Positions 1 to 7,172 of a stretch of DNA of 64,000 bases are shown in pieces. The stretch lies in contig JBQCHG010000005.1 in NCBI GenBank assembly GCA_051954935.1, positions 4,265 to 68,264 of the forward strand, given 5' to 3'. The stretch is from 66-474 sp051954935. Lineage in GTDB: Bacteria; Pseudomonadota; Gammaproteobacteria; Xanthomonadales; Rhodanobacteraceae. Position numbers and translations under genes: made by a program. A model generated the notes under the pieces. That model saw nothing but the letters and a program-made list of their open reading frames with translations. It was not told the DNA's origin and ran no database searches. Within the stretch, counting starts at the first letter, position 1, and the number at the start of each line of letters is the position of its first letter.

Positions 1-1009
1 GACCCGAGACGTAGATGCCGATGTGCCCGCCCTTGAACGCGAGCTGGGTGTAATCCTTGGTGCCGACGTACTCGCCCAGCGGACGCGAGGCGGACGGCGG
101 CACCAGATGATCCTGCTCGGCGAAGATGTTGAGCACGGGGATCGTGATGTTACTGAGGCTGACCGGCCTGCCGCCGATCTCGAGGCCGCCCTTTACCAGC
201 TTGTTGCCTTGATAGAAGTCGCGGATGAACTCGCGGAAGGCTTCGCCGGCCTGGTCGGGCGAATCGAAGATCCACTTCTCCATGCGCAGGAAGTTTTCGA
301 GTTCCGTCTTGTTGTCGAGGATTTCCAGCATCGCAACGTATTTCTGCTGGTTCAGGCGCACCGGTTTCAACGTGAGGTAGCACCAGTTCATCAGGTCGGC
401 CGGGACATTGCCCAGCGTGTCCACGAACAGGTCCACATCCAGGCCGCGCGTCCAGTGCGAGAGCATATTGTCGGGCGTGTGGAAATCCACCGGCGTGACC
501 ATCGTGATCAGGTTCTGCAACTTGTCCTGGTGCAACGCGGTGAAGCACAACGAGAACGCGCCGCCTTGGCAGATGCCGAGCAGATTGATCTTCTTCACGC
601 CTGCGTGCTTGGCCACCGCATCCACGCAACGACGGATGTAGCCGTTGATGTAGTCGTCCAGCGTCACCCAACGGTCCGCGCCATCGGGATAGCCCCAGTC
701 GATCAGGTACACGTCCTCGCCCAGCGCCAGCAGGTTCTTCACCAGCGAGCGGTCGTCCTGCAGGTCCACCATATAGGGCCGGTTGACCAGCGCGTAACAG
801 ATCAGGATCGGAGCCCTCGCGGTCGGCTTGCCTTTGCCTTTGTAGCGATAGACGACGACCTTGTCCTCGCTGTAGATCGCTTCCTTTTCGGTCGCGCCGT
901 AATCCACGTCCTCGACGTCGCGCAGCGTGCGCACGCTGGCGGCGAGTTTCCCCTGCGCGCGCAGCGCTTCGTCCAGGGCGCGGGTGGGATCGATTCTGAT
1001 GGGTTCCAT
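1..1009 (-). CDS. phaC: Class III poly(R)-hydroxyalkanoate synthase subunit PhaC (3' end outside window)
   Basis: Polymerises (R)-3-hydroxyacyl-CoA into polyhydroxyalkanoate on granules, working with PhaE. The 336 visible residues show an alpha/beta-hydrolase with a modified lipase box G-I-C-Q-G-G around the nucleophile Cys147, an Asp300 in AEQDHLVPP and a His329 in GGHIG, which would be the catalytic triad. Class III PhaC proteins are about 355 residues, so only a short C-terminal tail is missing at the left edge. The ATG lies 5 nt beyond the phaE stop, so the two genes form an operon in the order phaE-phaC. The small size and the PhaE partner separate it from class I and II synthases of about 560-600 residues. 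Confidence 0.93.
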   Translation of the reverse strand, partial: MEPIRIDPTRALDEALRAQGKLAASVRTLRDVEDVDYGATEKEAIYSEDKVVVYRYKGKGKPTARAPILICYALVNRPYMVDLQDDRSLVKNLLALGEDVYLIDWGYPDGADRWVTLDDYINGYIRRCVDAVAKHAGVKKINLLGICQGGAFSLCFTALHQDKLQNLITMVTPVDFHTPDNMLSHWTRGLDVDLFVDTLGNVPADLMNWCYLTLKPVRLNQQKYVAMLEILDNKTELENFLRMEKWIFDSPDQAGEAFREFIRDFYQGNKLVKGGLEIGGRPVSLSNITIPVLNIFAEQDHLVPPSASRPLGEYVGTKDYTQLAFKGGHIGIYVSG

Positions 1010-1014
1010 GGCGA

Positions 1015-2040
1015 TCAACCTTTGCTCGCTTTGGTGGCGCGTTTCGCAGGTGCCTTCTTCGCGCCCGAGGTCCGTTTCAGCTTCTCGACTTCGGCGCGCA
1101 ATGCCGCGACTTCCGCGGCGAGATCCGGCGCGGCTTCGGCCTGGCGCTTCAACTCGCGGCGCGTCTCGTGCAGCCGCTTGCCGATGCTGTCGATTTCGGT
1201 GCGCGTTGGCATGCCGAGATCGGTCGCGACGCGCTCGACTTCCTGCTGCACGTGTTGGCGCACGCGCATCTGCGCGTTCACCAGCGCGCCGTAGACTTCG
1301 CGGAACTCGGGCGACAACGCGACTTCCGCGTAGGCTTCTTCCGCCGCATCCACCCACAGGTCGTACAACGCACGTACCGATTCGACCTGCCGGCCCGGTT
1401 CGCCGCGTTCGGCCAGCTTGTCCTCGAACACCTCGAAGCCGCGCCGACTGGCGCGCGCGATCAGCGCGTTGTAACGATTGGTCTGCTCCTGATAATCCAG
1501 CATCGCCTGCGCGAGCTTCTGGTAGTGCGCCTGATGCTCGCGCAGATAGCCGAACGCCGGCACACCGAGCATGCCGCGCAGTTCCTGCGTGACCGGCGCG
1601 ACGTTTTCCATCATCTGTTCGAAGCCCTTGGCGCCCTGCCCTGCGATCTCGCGCAGCGCACGCGCCAGCGGGTTGTCGAACAGTGCCGCATCCGCGCCGG
1701 GGAAATTGAAAGCCTGCCGCAGCGTGTCGGTCCAGGCTTGCGGATCCAGCTTGCCCGCTTCGCCTGCACTCTTCGCGGCGAGCGATTGCAGCAATGCGAA
1801 GTAGGATTTCGCACCGGCGAGCAGGCGTTCGACGACTTCGTTTTGCGAAGGCTGTTGCGCGAACAACTTCGACCACTGCTCCAGGCCTTGCTGCCACGGC
1901 GCGCTGCCAGCATTGCCTGCTGCAGGCGCGGCCGCACCCTCGAACGCCTTGCGGGTGGCGTCGTTCCACGCGTCCCAGTAGCGCTGCGACATTGCCTGCC
2001 AGTCGTTGAAGGCGCGCGTGCTGTCTTGGCTCTTGGCCAT
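1015..2040 (-). CDS. phaE: Class III PHA synthase subunit PhaE
   Basis: Non-catalytic partner needed for activity of class III PhaC synthases. It has 341 residues, is rich in Ala, Gln and Trp (DWQAMSQRYWDAWNDATRKA near the N-terminus) and mainly helical. A predicted coiled coil near residues 305-330 (AAEVAALRAEVEKLKR) leads into a Lys/Ala-rich tail (KKAPAKRATKASKG) like those of granule-associated proteins. The start MAKSQDS was chosen over an upstream in-frame ATG because the extra residues lie in the repeat-containing intergenic region. Identification rests on composition, length and linkage to phaC; PhaE proteins are poorly conserved. Confidence 0.85.
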   Translation of the reverse strand: MAKSQDSTRAFNDWQAMSQRYWDAWNDATRKAFEGAAAPAAGNAGSAPWQQGLEQWSKLFAQQPSQNEVVERLLAGAKSYFALLQSLAAKSAGEAGKLDPQAWTDTLRQAFNFPGADAALFDNPLARALREIAGQGAKGFEQMMENVAPVTQELRGMLGVPAFGYLREHQAHYQKLAQAMLDYQEQTNRYNALIARASRRGFEVFEDKLAERGEPGRQVESVRALYDLWVDAAEEAYAEVALSPEFREVYGALVNAQMRVRQHVQQEVERVATDLGMPTRTEIDSIGKRLHETRRELKRQAEAAPDLAAEVAALRAEVEKLKRTSGAKKAPAKRATKASKG

Positions 2041-2098
2041 GGGAGGCTCCGAAAGTGATTGCAGCATGCTAGCCGGCGTTATGTTGCGTCGCAACAAA

Positions 2099-2158
2099 GC
2101 AACCGCCTGCAAGCCGGCTCCTCCGGAGGGGCTGGCAGGAGCGAGCTAGCTCGCGACC
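2099..2158. repeat. REP-like inverted pair between phaE and korB
   Basis: Two units of the dispersed 24-nt repeat stand in opposite orientation. One reads GGAGCCGGCTTGCAGGCGG on the minus strand (2099-2121) and the other GGAGCGAGCTAGCTCGCGAC on the plus strand (2137-2156). The element fills most of the gap between the phaE start and the korB stop, and the korB stop lies 4 nt from its edge. Each unit can form a hairpin, so it may also act as an mRNA 3'-end stabiliser or terminator. Confidence 0.7.
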
Positions 2159-2161
2159 GTA

Positions 2162-3217
2162 CTACCTCAATCCCGCATTGATCTTCTCCAGCGCTGCCGA
2201 GCCGGGGCACAGCTCGCGCTCGCCCAAGGTGTTGAACGCAACCGGCGCGGTACCGAGGTGCGCGTGCAGGTCGGGCGCCTCTGGATCCACGTATAGAAGC
2301 CCGGTGACGACTTCGCCGCGCGCTTCGCAACGATGCAGGTAGTTCATCGCAGCGACGCGGTCGCCGGAATCGTAGCCGGTCGGGAGCTTTCGAAGCCGCA
2401 ACACGCTGCCGTCGTGCTGGTGGACCTCGGTCACTTCGCCGGGCGCGTAATCCACGGTGATTTCCGCACAGGCCGGAACGAAATCCAGCCGGTTCAATGC
2501 GTGGTTGTGCTCGCGCACGTATTCGTAGGATTTGGTGCTGCCGGCATGGTTGTTGAACGCCACGCACGGACTGATCACGTCCACGAAGGCCGCGCCCTTA
2601 TGCGTCATCGCGGCTTTCAGCAGCGGCACAAGCTGCGCCTTGTCGCCGGAGAACCCGCGCGCAACGAAACTCGCGCCCAGTTGCAACGCAAGCCCGACCA
2701 TATCCACCGGCGCATCGGTGTTGATCGCGCCCTTCTTGGACTTGGAACCCTGGTCCGCAGTCGCCGAGAACTGGCCCTTGGTCAGGCCGTACACGCCGTT
2801 GTTCTCGACGATGTAGACCATATCCACGCCTCGACGGATCGCGTGCACGAACTGGCCGATGCCGATGGATGCGCTGTCGCCGTCGCCCGATACGCCGAGA
2901 TAAAGCAGCTCGCGATTGGCGAGATTGGCGCCGGTGAGAACGGATGGCATGCGCCCGTGCACGGTATTGAAGCCATGCGAGGCGGAGAGGAAATAGGTCG
3001 GCGTCTTGGAGCTGCAGCCGATGCCAGACAGTTTCGCCACGCGATGCGGCTCGATGTCCAGCTCCCAGCAAGCCTGGATGATCGCCGCGGAGATCGAATC
3101 ATGTCCGCAGCCCGCGCACAACGTCGACACCGCGCCTTCGTAATCTCGTCGCGTATAGCCGACACGGTTCCTGGTCAGGGACGGATGGTGCAGTTTGGGT
3201 TTGGCGAGGTAGGTCAT
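2162..3217 (-). CDS. korB: 2-oxoacid:ferredoxin oxidoreductase, beta subunit (KorB type)
   Basis: Thiamine-pyrophosphate subunit of a 2-oxoacid (probably 2-oxoglutarate) ferredoxin oxidoreductase, which decarboxylates the 2-oxoacid to an acyl-CoA and reduces a low-potential Fe-S acceptor. It has 351 residues. Cluster cysteines are visible in LCAGCGHDSIS, SGIGCSSKT and ISPCVAFNN, the four-Cys pattern expected for one 4Fe-4S cluster. The TPP/Mg motif region reads GVSGDGDSASIGIGQF followed by VENNGVYGLTKGQ. The start MTYLAKP sits one base after the korA stop (TGA-A-ATG). It is the last gene of a three-gene unit; substrate specificity cannot be read from the sequence. Confidence 0.9.
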   Translation of the reverse strand: MTYLAKPKLHHPSLTRNRVGYTRRDYEGAVSTLCAGCGHDSISAAIIQACWELDIEPHRVAKLSGIGCSSKTPTYFLSASHGFNTVHGRMPSVLTGANLANRELLYLGVSGDGDSASIGIGQFVHAIRRGVDMVYIVENNGVYGLTKGQFSATADQGSKSKKGAINTDAPVDMVGLALQLGASFVARGFSGDKAQLVPLLKAAMTHKGAAFVDVISPCVAFNNHAGSTKSYEYVREHNHALNRLDFVPACAEITVDYAPGEVTEVHQHDGSVLRLRKLPTGYDSGDRVAAMNYLHRCEARGEVVTGLLYVDPEAPDLHAHLGTAPVAFNTLGERELCPGSAALEKINAGLR

Positions 3218-3218
3218 T

Positions 3219-5057
3219 TCATGCAACCTTGTCATCCCGCAACGACAGCACGTTCCCCGCCTGCATGTGCTTGCCGATGGTGGTGGAGATGAAGCGCGCG
3301 GTGATCGGCGTGCCGTCGTAGTGCAGGATGGGAACCAGCCGCGCCGGATCGAGAGCGAACTGTTCGATCAGCAGCGTGCGCAGTTGTGCGTCGCGGTTCT
3401 GTTCGACCACGAATACGGATTCGTGCGCCAGCACGAAATCCTTGATCGTGTCTGCGAACGGATAGGCGCGCACGCGCAGCGTGTCGAGGTGCAGGCCATC
3501 ATTGTCCAGCATGGCGCGCGCTTCCGCCATTGCGGGCGAGGTCGAGCCGAAGTAGATCGCGCCGTGCGCAGCCTTCGCTCGCGCACCATGCATTACCGGC
3601 TGCGGCAGCAGCGATTTCGCCGTCTCGAACTTGCGCTGCAGGCGACGCATGTTCTCGACGTAGTCCTCGCCCTTTTCCGAGTACTTGGCGTCCGCGTTCT
3701 TGCTGGTCCCGCGGGTGAAGAAACTGCCGCGCGTGGGATGCGTGCCGGGGTACGTGCGATACGGGATTCCGTCGCTGTCCACGTCGCGATAACGGCCGAA
3801 GGGCACGCCCGCCTCCAGTTGCTCCGCGGTGAGCACCTTGCCGCGGTCGTAGCGGCGCGCATCGTCCCATTGGAATGGTGCGCACAGCCGCTGGTTCATG
3901 CCGATGTCCAGATCGCTCATCACGAACACCGGTGTCTGCAGGCGGTCTGCCGTGTCCAGGGCGGTCGCGGCGAACTCGAAACACTCGTGCGGGTCTTCGG
4001 GGAACAGCAGCACGTGGTTGGTGTCGCCGTGCGAGGCATGCGCGCACAGCAGCACGTCGGATTGCTGCGTGCGCGTGGGCATGCCGGTGGACGGTCCGCC
4101 GCGCTGCACGTCCACGATCGTCACCGGGATCTCGGCGAAGTAGGCCAGCCCGATGAACTCGTTCATCAGCGAAATGCCCGGTCCCGACGTGGCGGTGAAA
4201 GCACGCGCGCCATTCCAGCCCGCGCCAACCACCATGCCGATCGAGGCGATCTCGTCCTCGGCCTGCACGATAGCGTAGCGATGCTGTTTCGTTTCAGGGT
4301 CCACCCGAAGTCTGGCGCAGTATTTCTGGAACGCTTCCGCCAACGACGATGATGGCGTGATCGGGTACCACGCGCAGACGGTCGCGCCGCCATACACCAT
4401 GCCCAGCGCGGCCGCGCTGTTGCCGTCCACGAAGATGCGGTCGCCCACCGCATCGCGCCGCTGCACGCACAGGCCGAGCGGTTGCAGGTTCTGCTCCGCA
4501 TGCTCGCGGCCGAGGTCCAGCGCGTGCACGTTGGGCTTCAGCAGTGCTTCCTTGCCCTTGTACTGCTCGCCGATGAGCTGCACGACGACTTCGCGCTCGA
4601 TGCCCAATAGCACGGAGAGCACGCCAAGATACATGATGTTCTTGAACAGCTGCCGCTGGCGCGCGTCGGTGTAGGTGGCATTGCAGATCTGCGTGAGCGG
4701 AACGCCAATCACACTGACGTCATCGCGGAATTTCGATTTCGGCAGCGGCTTGCTGTTGTCGTAAAACAGGTAACCGCCAGGCTCGATCTCCGCGACATCT
4801 GCATCCCATGTCTGCGGATTCATCGCCACCATCAGGTCGGTGCCGCCGCGCCGGCCAAGCCAACCGTGTTCGGAAATGCGCACTTCGTACCAGGTCGGCA
4901 GGCCCTGGATGTTGGACGGGAAGATATTGCGCGGACTGACCGGAACGCCCATGCGCAGGATGGACTTGGCGAACAGCTCGTTGGCAGAAGCCGACCCGGA
5001 GCCGTTGACGTTGGCGAACTTGACGACGAAGTCGTTGATGGCGGAGATCGACTTCAT
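3219..5057 (-). CDS. korA: 2-oxoacid:ferredoxin oxidoreductase, fused gamma-alpha subunit (KorA type)
   Basis: Alpha subunit of the same enzyme, with the gamma domain fused at the N-terminus. Residues 1 to about 190 match the gamma domain (FANVNGSGSASANELFAKS; GLPTWYEVRISEHGWLGRR). The TPP-pyrimidine-binding alpha domain follows (YPITPSSSLAE; QAEDEIASIGMVVGAGWNGA; TSGPGISLMNE; QRGGPSTGMPTRTQQSD). It has 612 residues, normal for fused 2-oxoglutarate enzymes. The ATG overlaps the stop of the upstream flavoprotein as ATGA, indicating coupled translation. Reading frame continues upstream into the neighbour's coding region, but that part has no homology to the family. Confidence 0.92.
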   Translation of the reverse strand: MKSISAINDFVVKFANVNGSGSASANELFAKSILRMGVPVSPRNIFPSNIQGLPTWYEVRISEHGWLGRRGGTDLMVAMNPQTWDADVAEIEPGGYLFYDNSKPLPKSKFRDDVSVIGVPLTQICNATYTDARQRQLFKNIMYLGVLSVLLGIEREVVVQLIGEQYKGKEALLKPNVHALDLGREHAEQNLQPLGLCVQRRDAVGDRIFVDGNSAAALGMVYGGATVCAWYPITPSSSLAEAFQKYCARLRVDPETKQHRYAIVQAEDEIASIGMVVGAGWNGARAFTATSGPGISLMNEFIGLAYFAEIPVTIVDVQRGGPSTGMPTRTQQSDVLLCAHASHGDTNHVLLFPEDPHECFEFAATALDTADRLQTPVFVMSDLDIGMNQRLCAPFQWDDARRYDRGKVLTAEQLEAGVPFGRYRDVDSDGIPYRTYPGTHPTRGSFFTRGTSKNADAKYSEKGEDYVENMRRLQRKFETAKSLLPQPVMHGARAKAAHGAIYFGSTSPAMAEARAMLDNDGLHLDTLRVRAYPFADTIKDFVLAHESVFVVEQNRDAQLRTLLIEQFALDPARLVPILHYDGTPITARFISTTIGKHMQAGNVLSLRDDKVA

Positions 5058-6886
5058 GCCGCCACCTTTCCGGTTTCGCGCTCTCCGCATCCCGCGTGGG
5101 CCTCCAGCAACAGGAACTTGCGCATGTCCCAGGCGCCGGTCGGACAGCGCTCGGCGCACAGGCCGCAGTGCAGGCACACATCCTCGTCCTTCACCATCAC
5201 GCGACCGGTTTTCAGCGCGCCGGACACATACAAGTCCTGCTGCACGTTCTTCGCCGGCGCATTCAGGCGCGAACGCAGGTCTGCTTCCTCGCCATTGGCG
5301 GTGAAGCTGATGCAATCCATCGGGCAGATGTCCACGCAGGCGTCGCACTCGATGCAGACGTTCTCGGTGAACACGGTCTGCACGTCGCAGTTGAGGCAGC
5401 GCTGCGTTTCCTTCCACGCGGTTTCCGCGTCGAAACCCATCTCCACTTCCTGGCGGATATTGGTGAGCGTCTTCTCCTTCGGCGCCCACGGCACGACATA
5501 ACGTTGGTCCGGCGAGACCGCGTTGTCGTAGCTCCATTCGTGGATGCCCATCTTCTGCGAGATGAGGTTCGCCATCGGCGGTGGCCGCTCGTGTACGTCC
5601 TCGCTCTGCAGATAACGATGGATGGAGATCGCGGCCTGGTGGCCGTGCTCCACTGCCCAGATGATGTTCTTGGGCCCGAAGGCCGCGTCGCCGCCGAAGA
5701 ACACCTTCGGCAGCGTGGACTGCATCGTGACCTTGTCCAGCTTCGGCATGTCCCACTCGTCGAATTCGATGCCGAGATCGCGTTCGACCCACGGGAATGC
5801 GTTCTCCTGCCCCACCGCAATCAGCACTTCGTCGCAATCGAACGTGACATCCGACTCGCCGGTCGGAACCAGCTTGCGCTTGCCGCGCGCGTCGTACTCC
5901 GCGCGCATCGGCGTGAAGCTCATGCCGGTCAAGTTGCCGTTTTCGTGCAGGAAGGCTTTCGGATTGAGCCAGTTCAGGATCTGCACGCCTTCGTGCTCGG
6001 CGTCCTCTTTTTCCCACGGGCTCGCCTTCATCTCCTCGTAGCCGGAGCGCACGATCACCTTGACGTCATCACCGCCCAGCCGCCGCGAACTGCGGCAGCA
6101 ATCCATCGCGGTGTTGCCGCCACCGAGCACGATCACGCGTTTGCCGACGCTCGCGACATGCCCGAAATAGACGGACGCCAGCCAATCGATGCCAATGTGG
6201 ATTTTTCCGGCGGCTTCCCGTCGGCCCGGGATATCCAGGTCGCGCCCGCGTGGGGCGCCGCAGCCGACGAACACCGCGTCGTAGTCTTCCAGCAGCGGGC
6301 GCAGGGATTCGATGCGGCGATTGCCGACGAACAGCACGCCCAGATCGAGGATGTAGCCGACTTCCTCGTCGATCACGGATTCCGGCAAGCGGAAACGCGG
6401 CACCTGCGTGCGCATGAAGCCGCCGCCTTTCGCGTCGGCTTCGAAAATGGTGACCTTGTAGCCGAGCGGAGCGAGGTCGCGCGCGACCGTCAGCGATGCC
6501 GGCCCGGCGCCGACACAGGCGATGCGGAAGCGATCGGTGCCGGGAACGCGTTCCGGCAAGCGCGCGCGCAATCGCGAGCCGATGTCGGCGCTCTTGTTGT
6601 CGGCTGCAACACGTTTCAGCCGGCAGATCGCGACGGGCTCGGGTTTTTCTCCATTGCTTTCCTCGACGCGCCCGCGGCGGCAGGCCGGCTCGCAAGGGCG
6701 GTCGCAGGTGCGGCCGAGAATGCCTGGGAAAACATTGGAATCCCAGTTGACCAGGAAGGCGTCGTCGTAGCGGCCGGCCGCGATCAGGCGGATGTATTCC
6801 GGCACCGGCGTGTGCGCCGGGCACGCCCACTGGCAATCCACCACCTTGTGGAAGTAGGCGGGATCGTGGATATCGGTCGGCTGCAT
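5054..6886 (-). CDS. GltD-like FAD/NAD(P) oxidoreductase with ferredoxin domains
   Basis: A 610-residue flavoprotein related to the small subunit of glutamate synthase. The N-terminal cysteine motifs (DCQWACPAHTP, then GRTCDRPCEPACRRG) are the Fe-S region of GltD. A FAD-binding segment follows (ACVGAGPASL, near residue 125), then an NAD(P)-binding segment (VIVLGGGNTAMDCC, near 250). The C-terminus adds two 4Fe-4S ferredoxin motifs (CIECDACVDICPMDC and CLHCGLCAERCPTGA). By domain content and its ATGA overlap with korA it probably passes electrons between the 2-oxoacid oxidoreductase and NAD(P). A GGGAGG Shine-Dalgarno precedes the ATG. It is first in the operon; no glutamate synthase large subunit is nearby. 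Confidence 0.85.
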   Translation of the reverse strand: MQPTDIHDPAYFHKVVDCQWACPAHTPVPEYIRLIAAGRYDDAFLVNWDSNVFPGILGRTCDRPCEPACRRGRVEESNGEKPEPVAICRLKRVAADNKSADIGSRLRARLPERVPGTDRFRIACVGAGPASLTVARDLAPLGYKVTIFEADAKGGGFMRTQVPRFRLPESVIDEEVGYILDLGVLFVGNRRIESLRPLLEDYDAVFVGCGAPRGRDLDIPGRREAAGKIHIGIDWLASVYFGHVASVGKRVIVLGGGNTAMDCCRSSRRLGGDDVKVIVRSGYEEMKASPWEKEDAEHEGVQILNWLNPKAFLHENGNLTGMSFTPMRAEYDARGKRKLVPTGESDVTFDCDEVLIAVGQENAFPWVERDLGIEFDEWDMPKLDKVTMQSTLPKVFFGGDAAFGPKNIIWAVEHGHQAAISIHRYLQSEDVHERPPPMANLISQKMGIHEWSYDNAVSPDQRYVVPWAPKEKTLTNIRQEVEMGFDAETAWKETQRCLNCDVQTVFTENVCIECDACVDICPMDCISFTANGEEADLRSRLNAPAKNVQQDLYVSGALKTGRVMVKDEDVCLHCGLCAERCPTGAWDMRKFLLLEAHAGCGERETGKVAA

Positions 6887-6990
6887 CGCATCCTCCCGGC
6901 GCCGGGTCAGGGCGTCAGGGCGAGTCTAGCCGTTTTGGATCGGAACGAAAGGGGAGCCAGTGTCACCGTTCACCCTGAACGTAGACCCGC

Positions 6991-7053
6991 AGGGCCGGAG
7001 TCGAAGGGCGCTTCGACTCCGCTCTCACGCGAGCTACGCTCAGCGCGAAGGGT
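6991..7053. repeat. Dispersed intergenic repeat (CTTCGACTC family), copy 1
   Basis: Contains AGGGCGCTTCGACTCCGCTC, a short spacer and GCGAGCTACGCTCAGCGC. The same words recur upstream of the smr gene at 49594-49648 with few changes (CTTCGACTCTGCTC, then GCGAGCTACGCTCGGCGC). Both lie in non-coding DNA. No transposase or RNA role is visible. Confidence 0.6.
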
Positions 7054-7061
7054 GCCGCAAA

Positions 7062-7089
7062 AACAAAAAAAAAGGGGCCTTGCGGCCAT
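7062..7089 (-). terminator. Second (distal) rho-independent terminator after pnp
   Basis: On the minus strand a GGCC-GCAA-GGCC hairpin is followed by CC and a run of nine T. It lies about 85-110 nt after the pnp stop and behind the closer terminator, so it looks like a backup for readthrough from rpsO-pnp. Confidence 0.55.
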
Positions 7090-7111
7090 GGAGCTCTTCG
7101 CCATGGACGGC

Positions 7112-7146
7112 AAATAAAAAAAGCGGGCCTTACGGCCCGCTTTTCG
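7112..7146 (-). terminator. Rho-independent terminator of rpsO-pnp
   Basis: A perfect stem AAGCGGGCC-GTAA-GGCCCGCTT on the minus strand is followed by seven T in all. It begins about 27 nt past the pnp stop. The A and T runs on both sides would allow it to work in both directions. Confidence 0.85.
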
Positions 7147-7172
7147 GTAGCACTCCGGCGAGAGAGGCTGGC

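Noticed and set aside
5058..6017. Upstream extension of korA giving a 932-residue protein
   Set aside because: The extra part overlaps the flavoprotein gene in another frame and has no match to the family; the ATGA overlap marks the real start.
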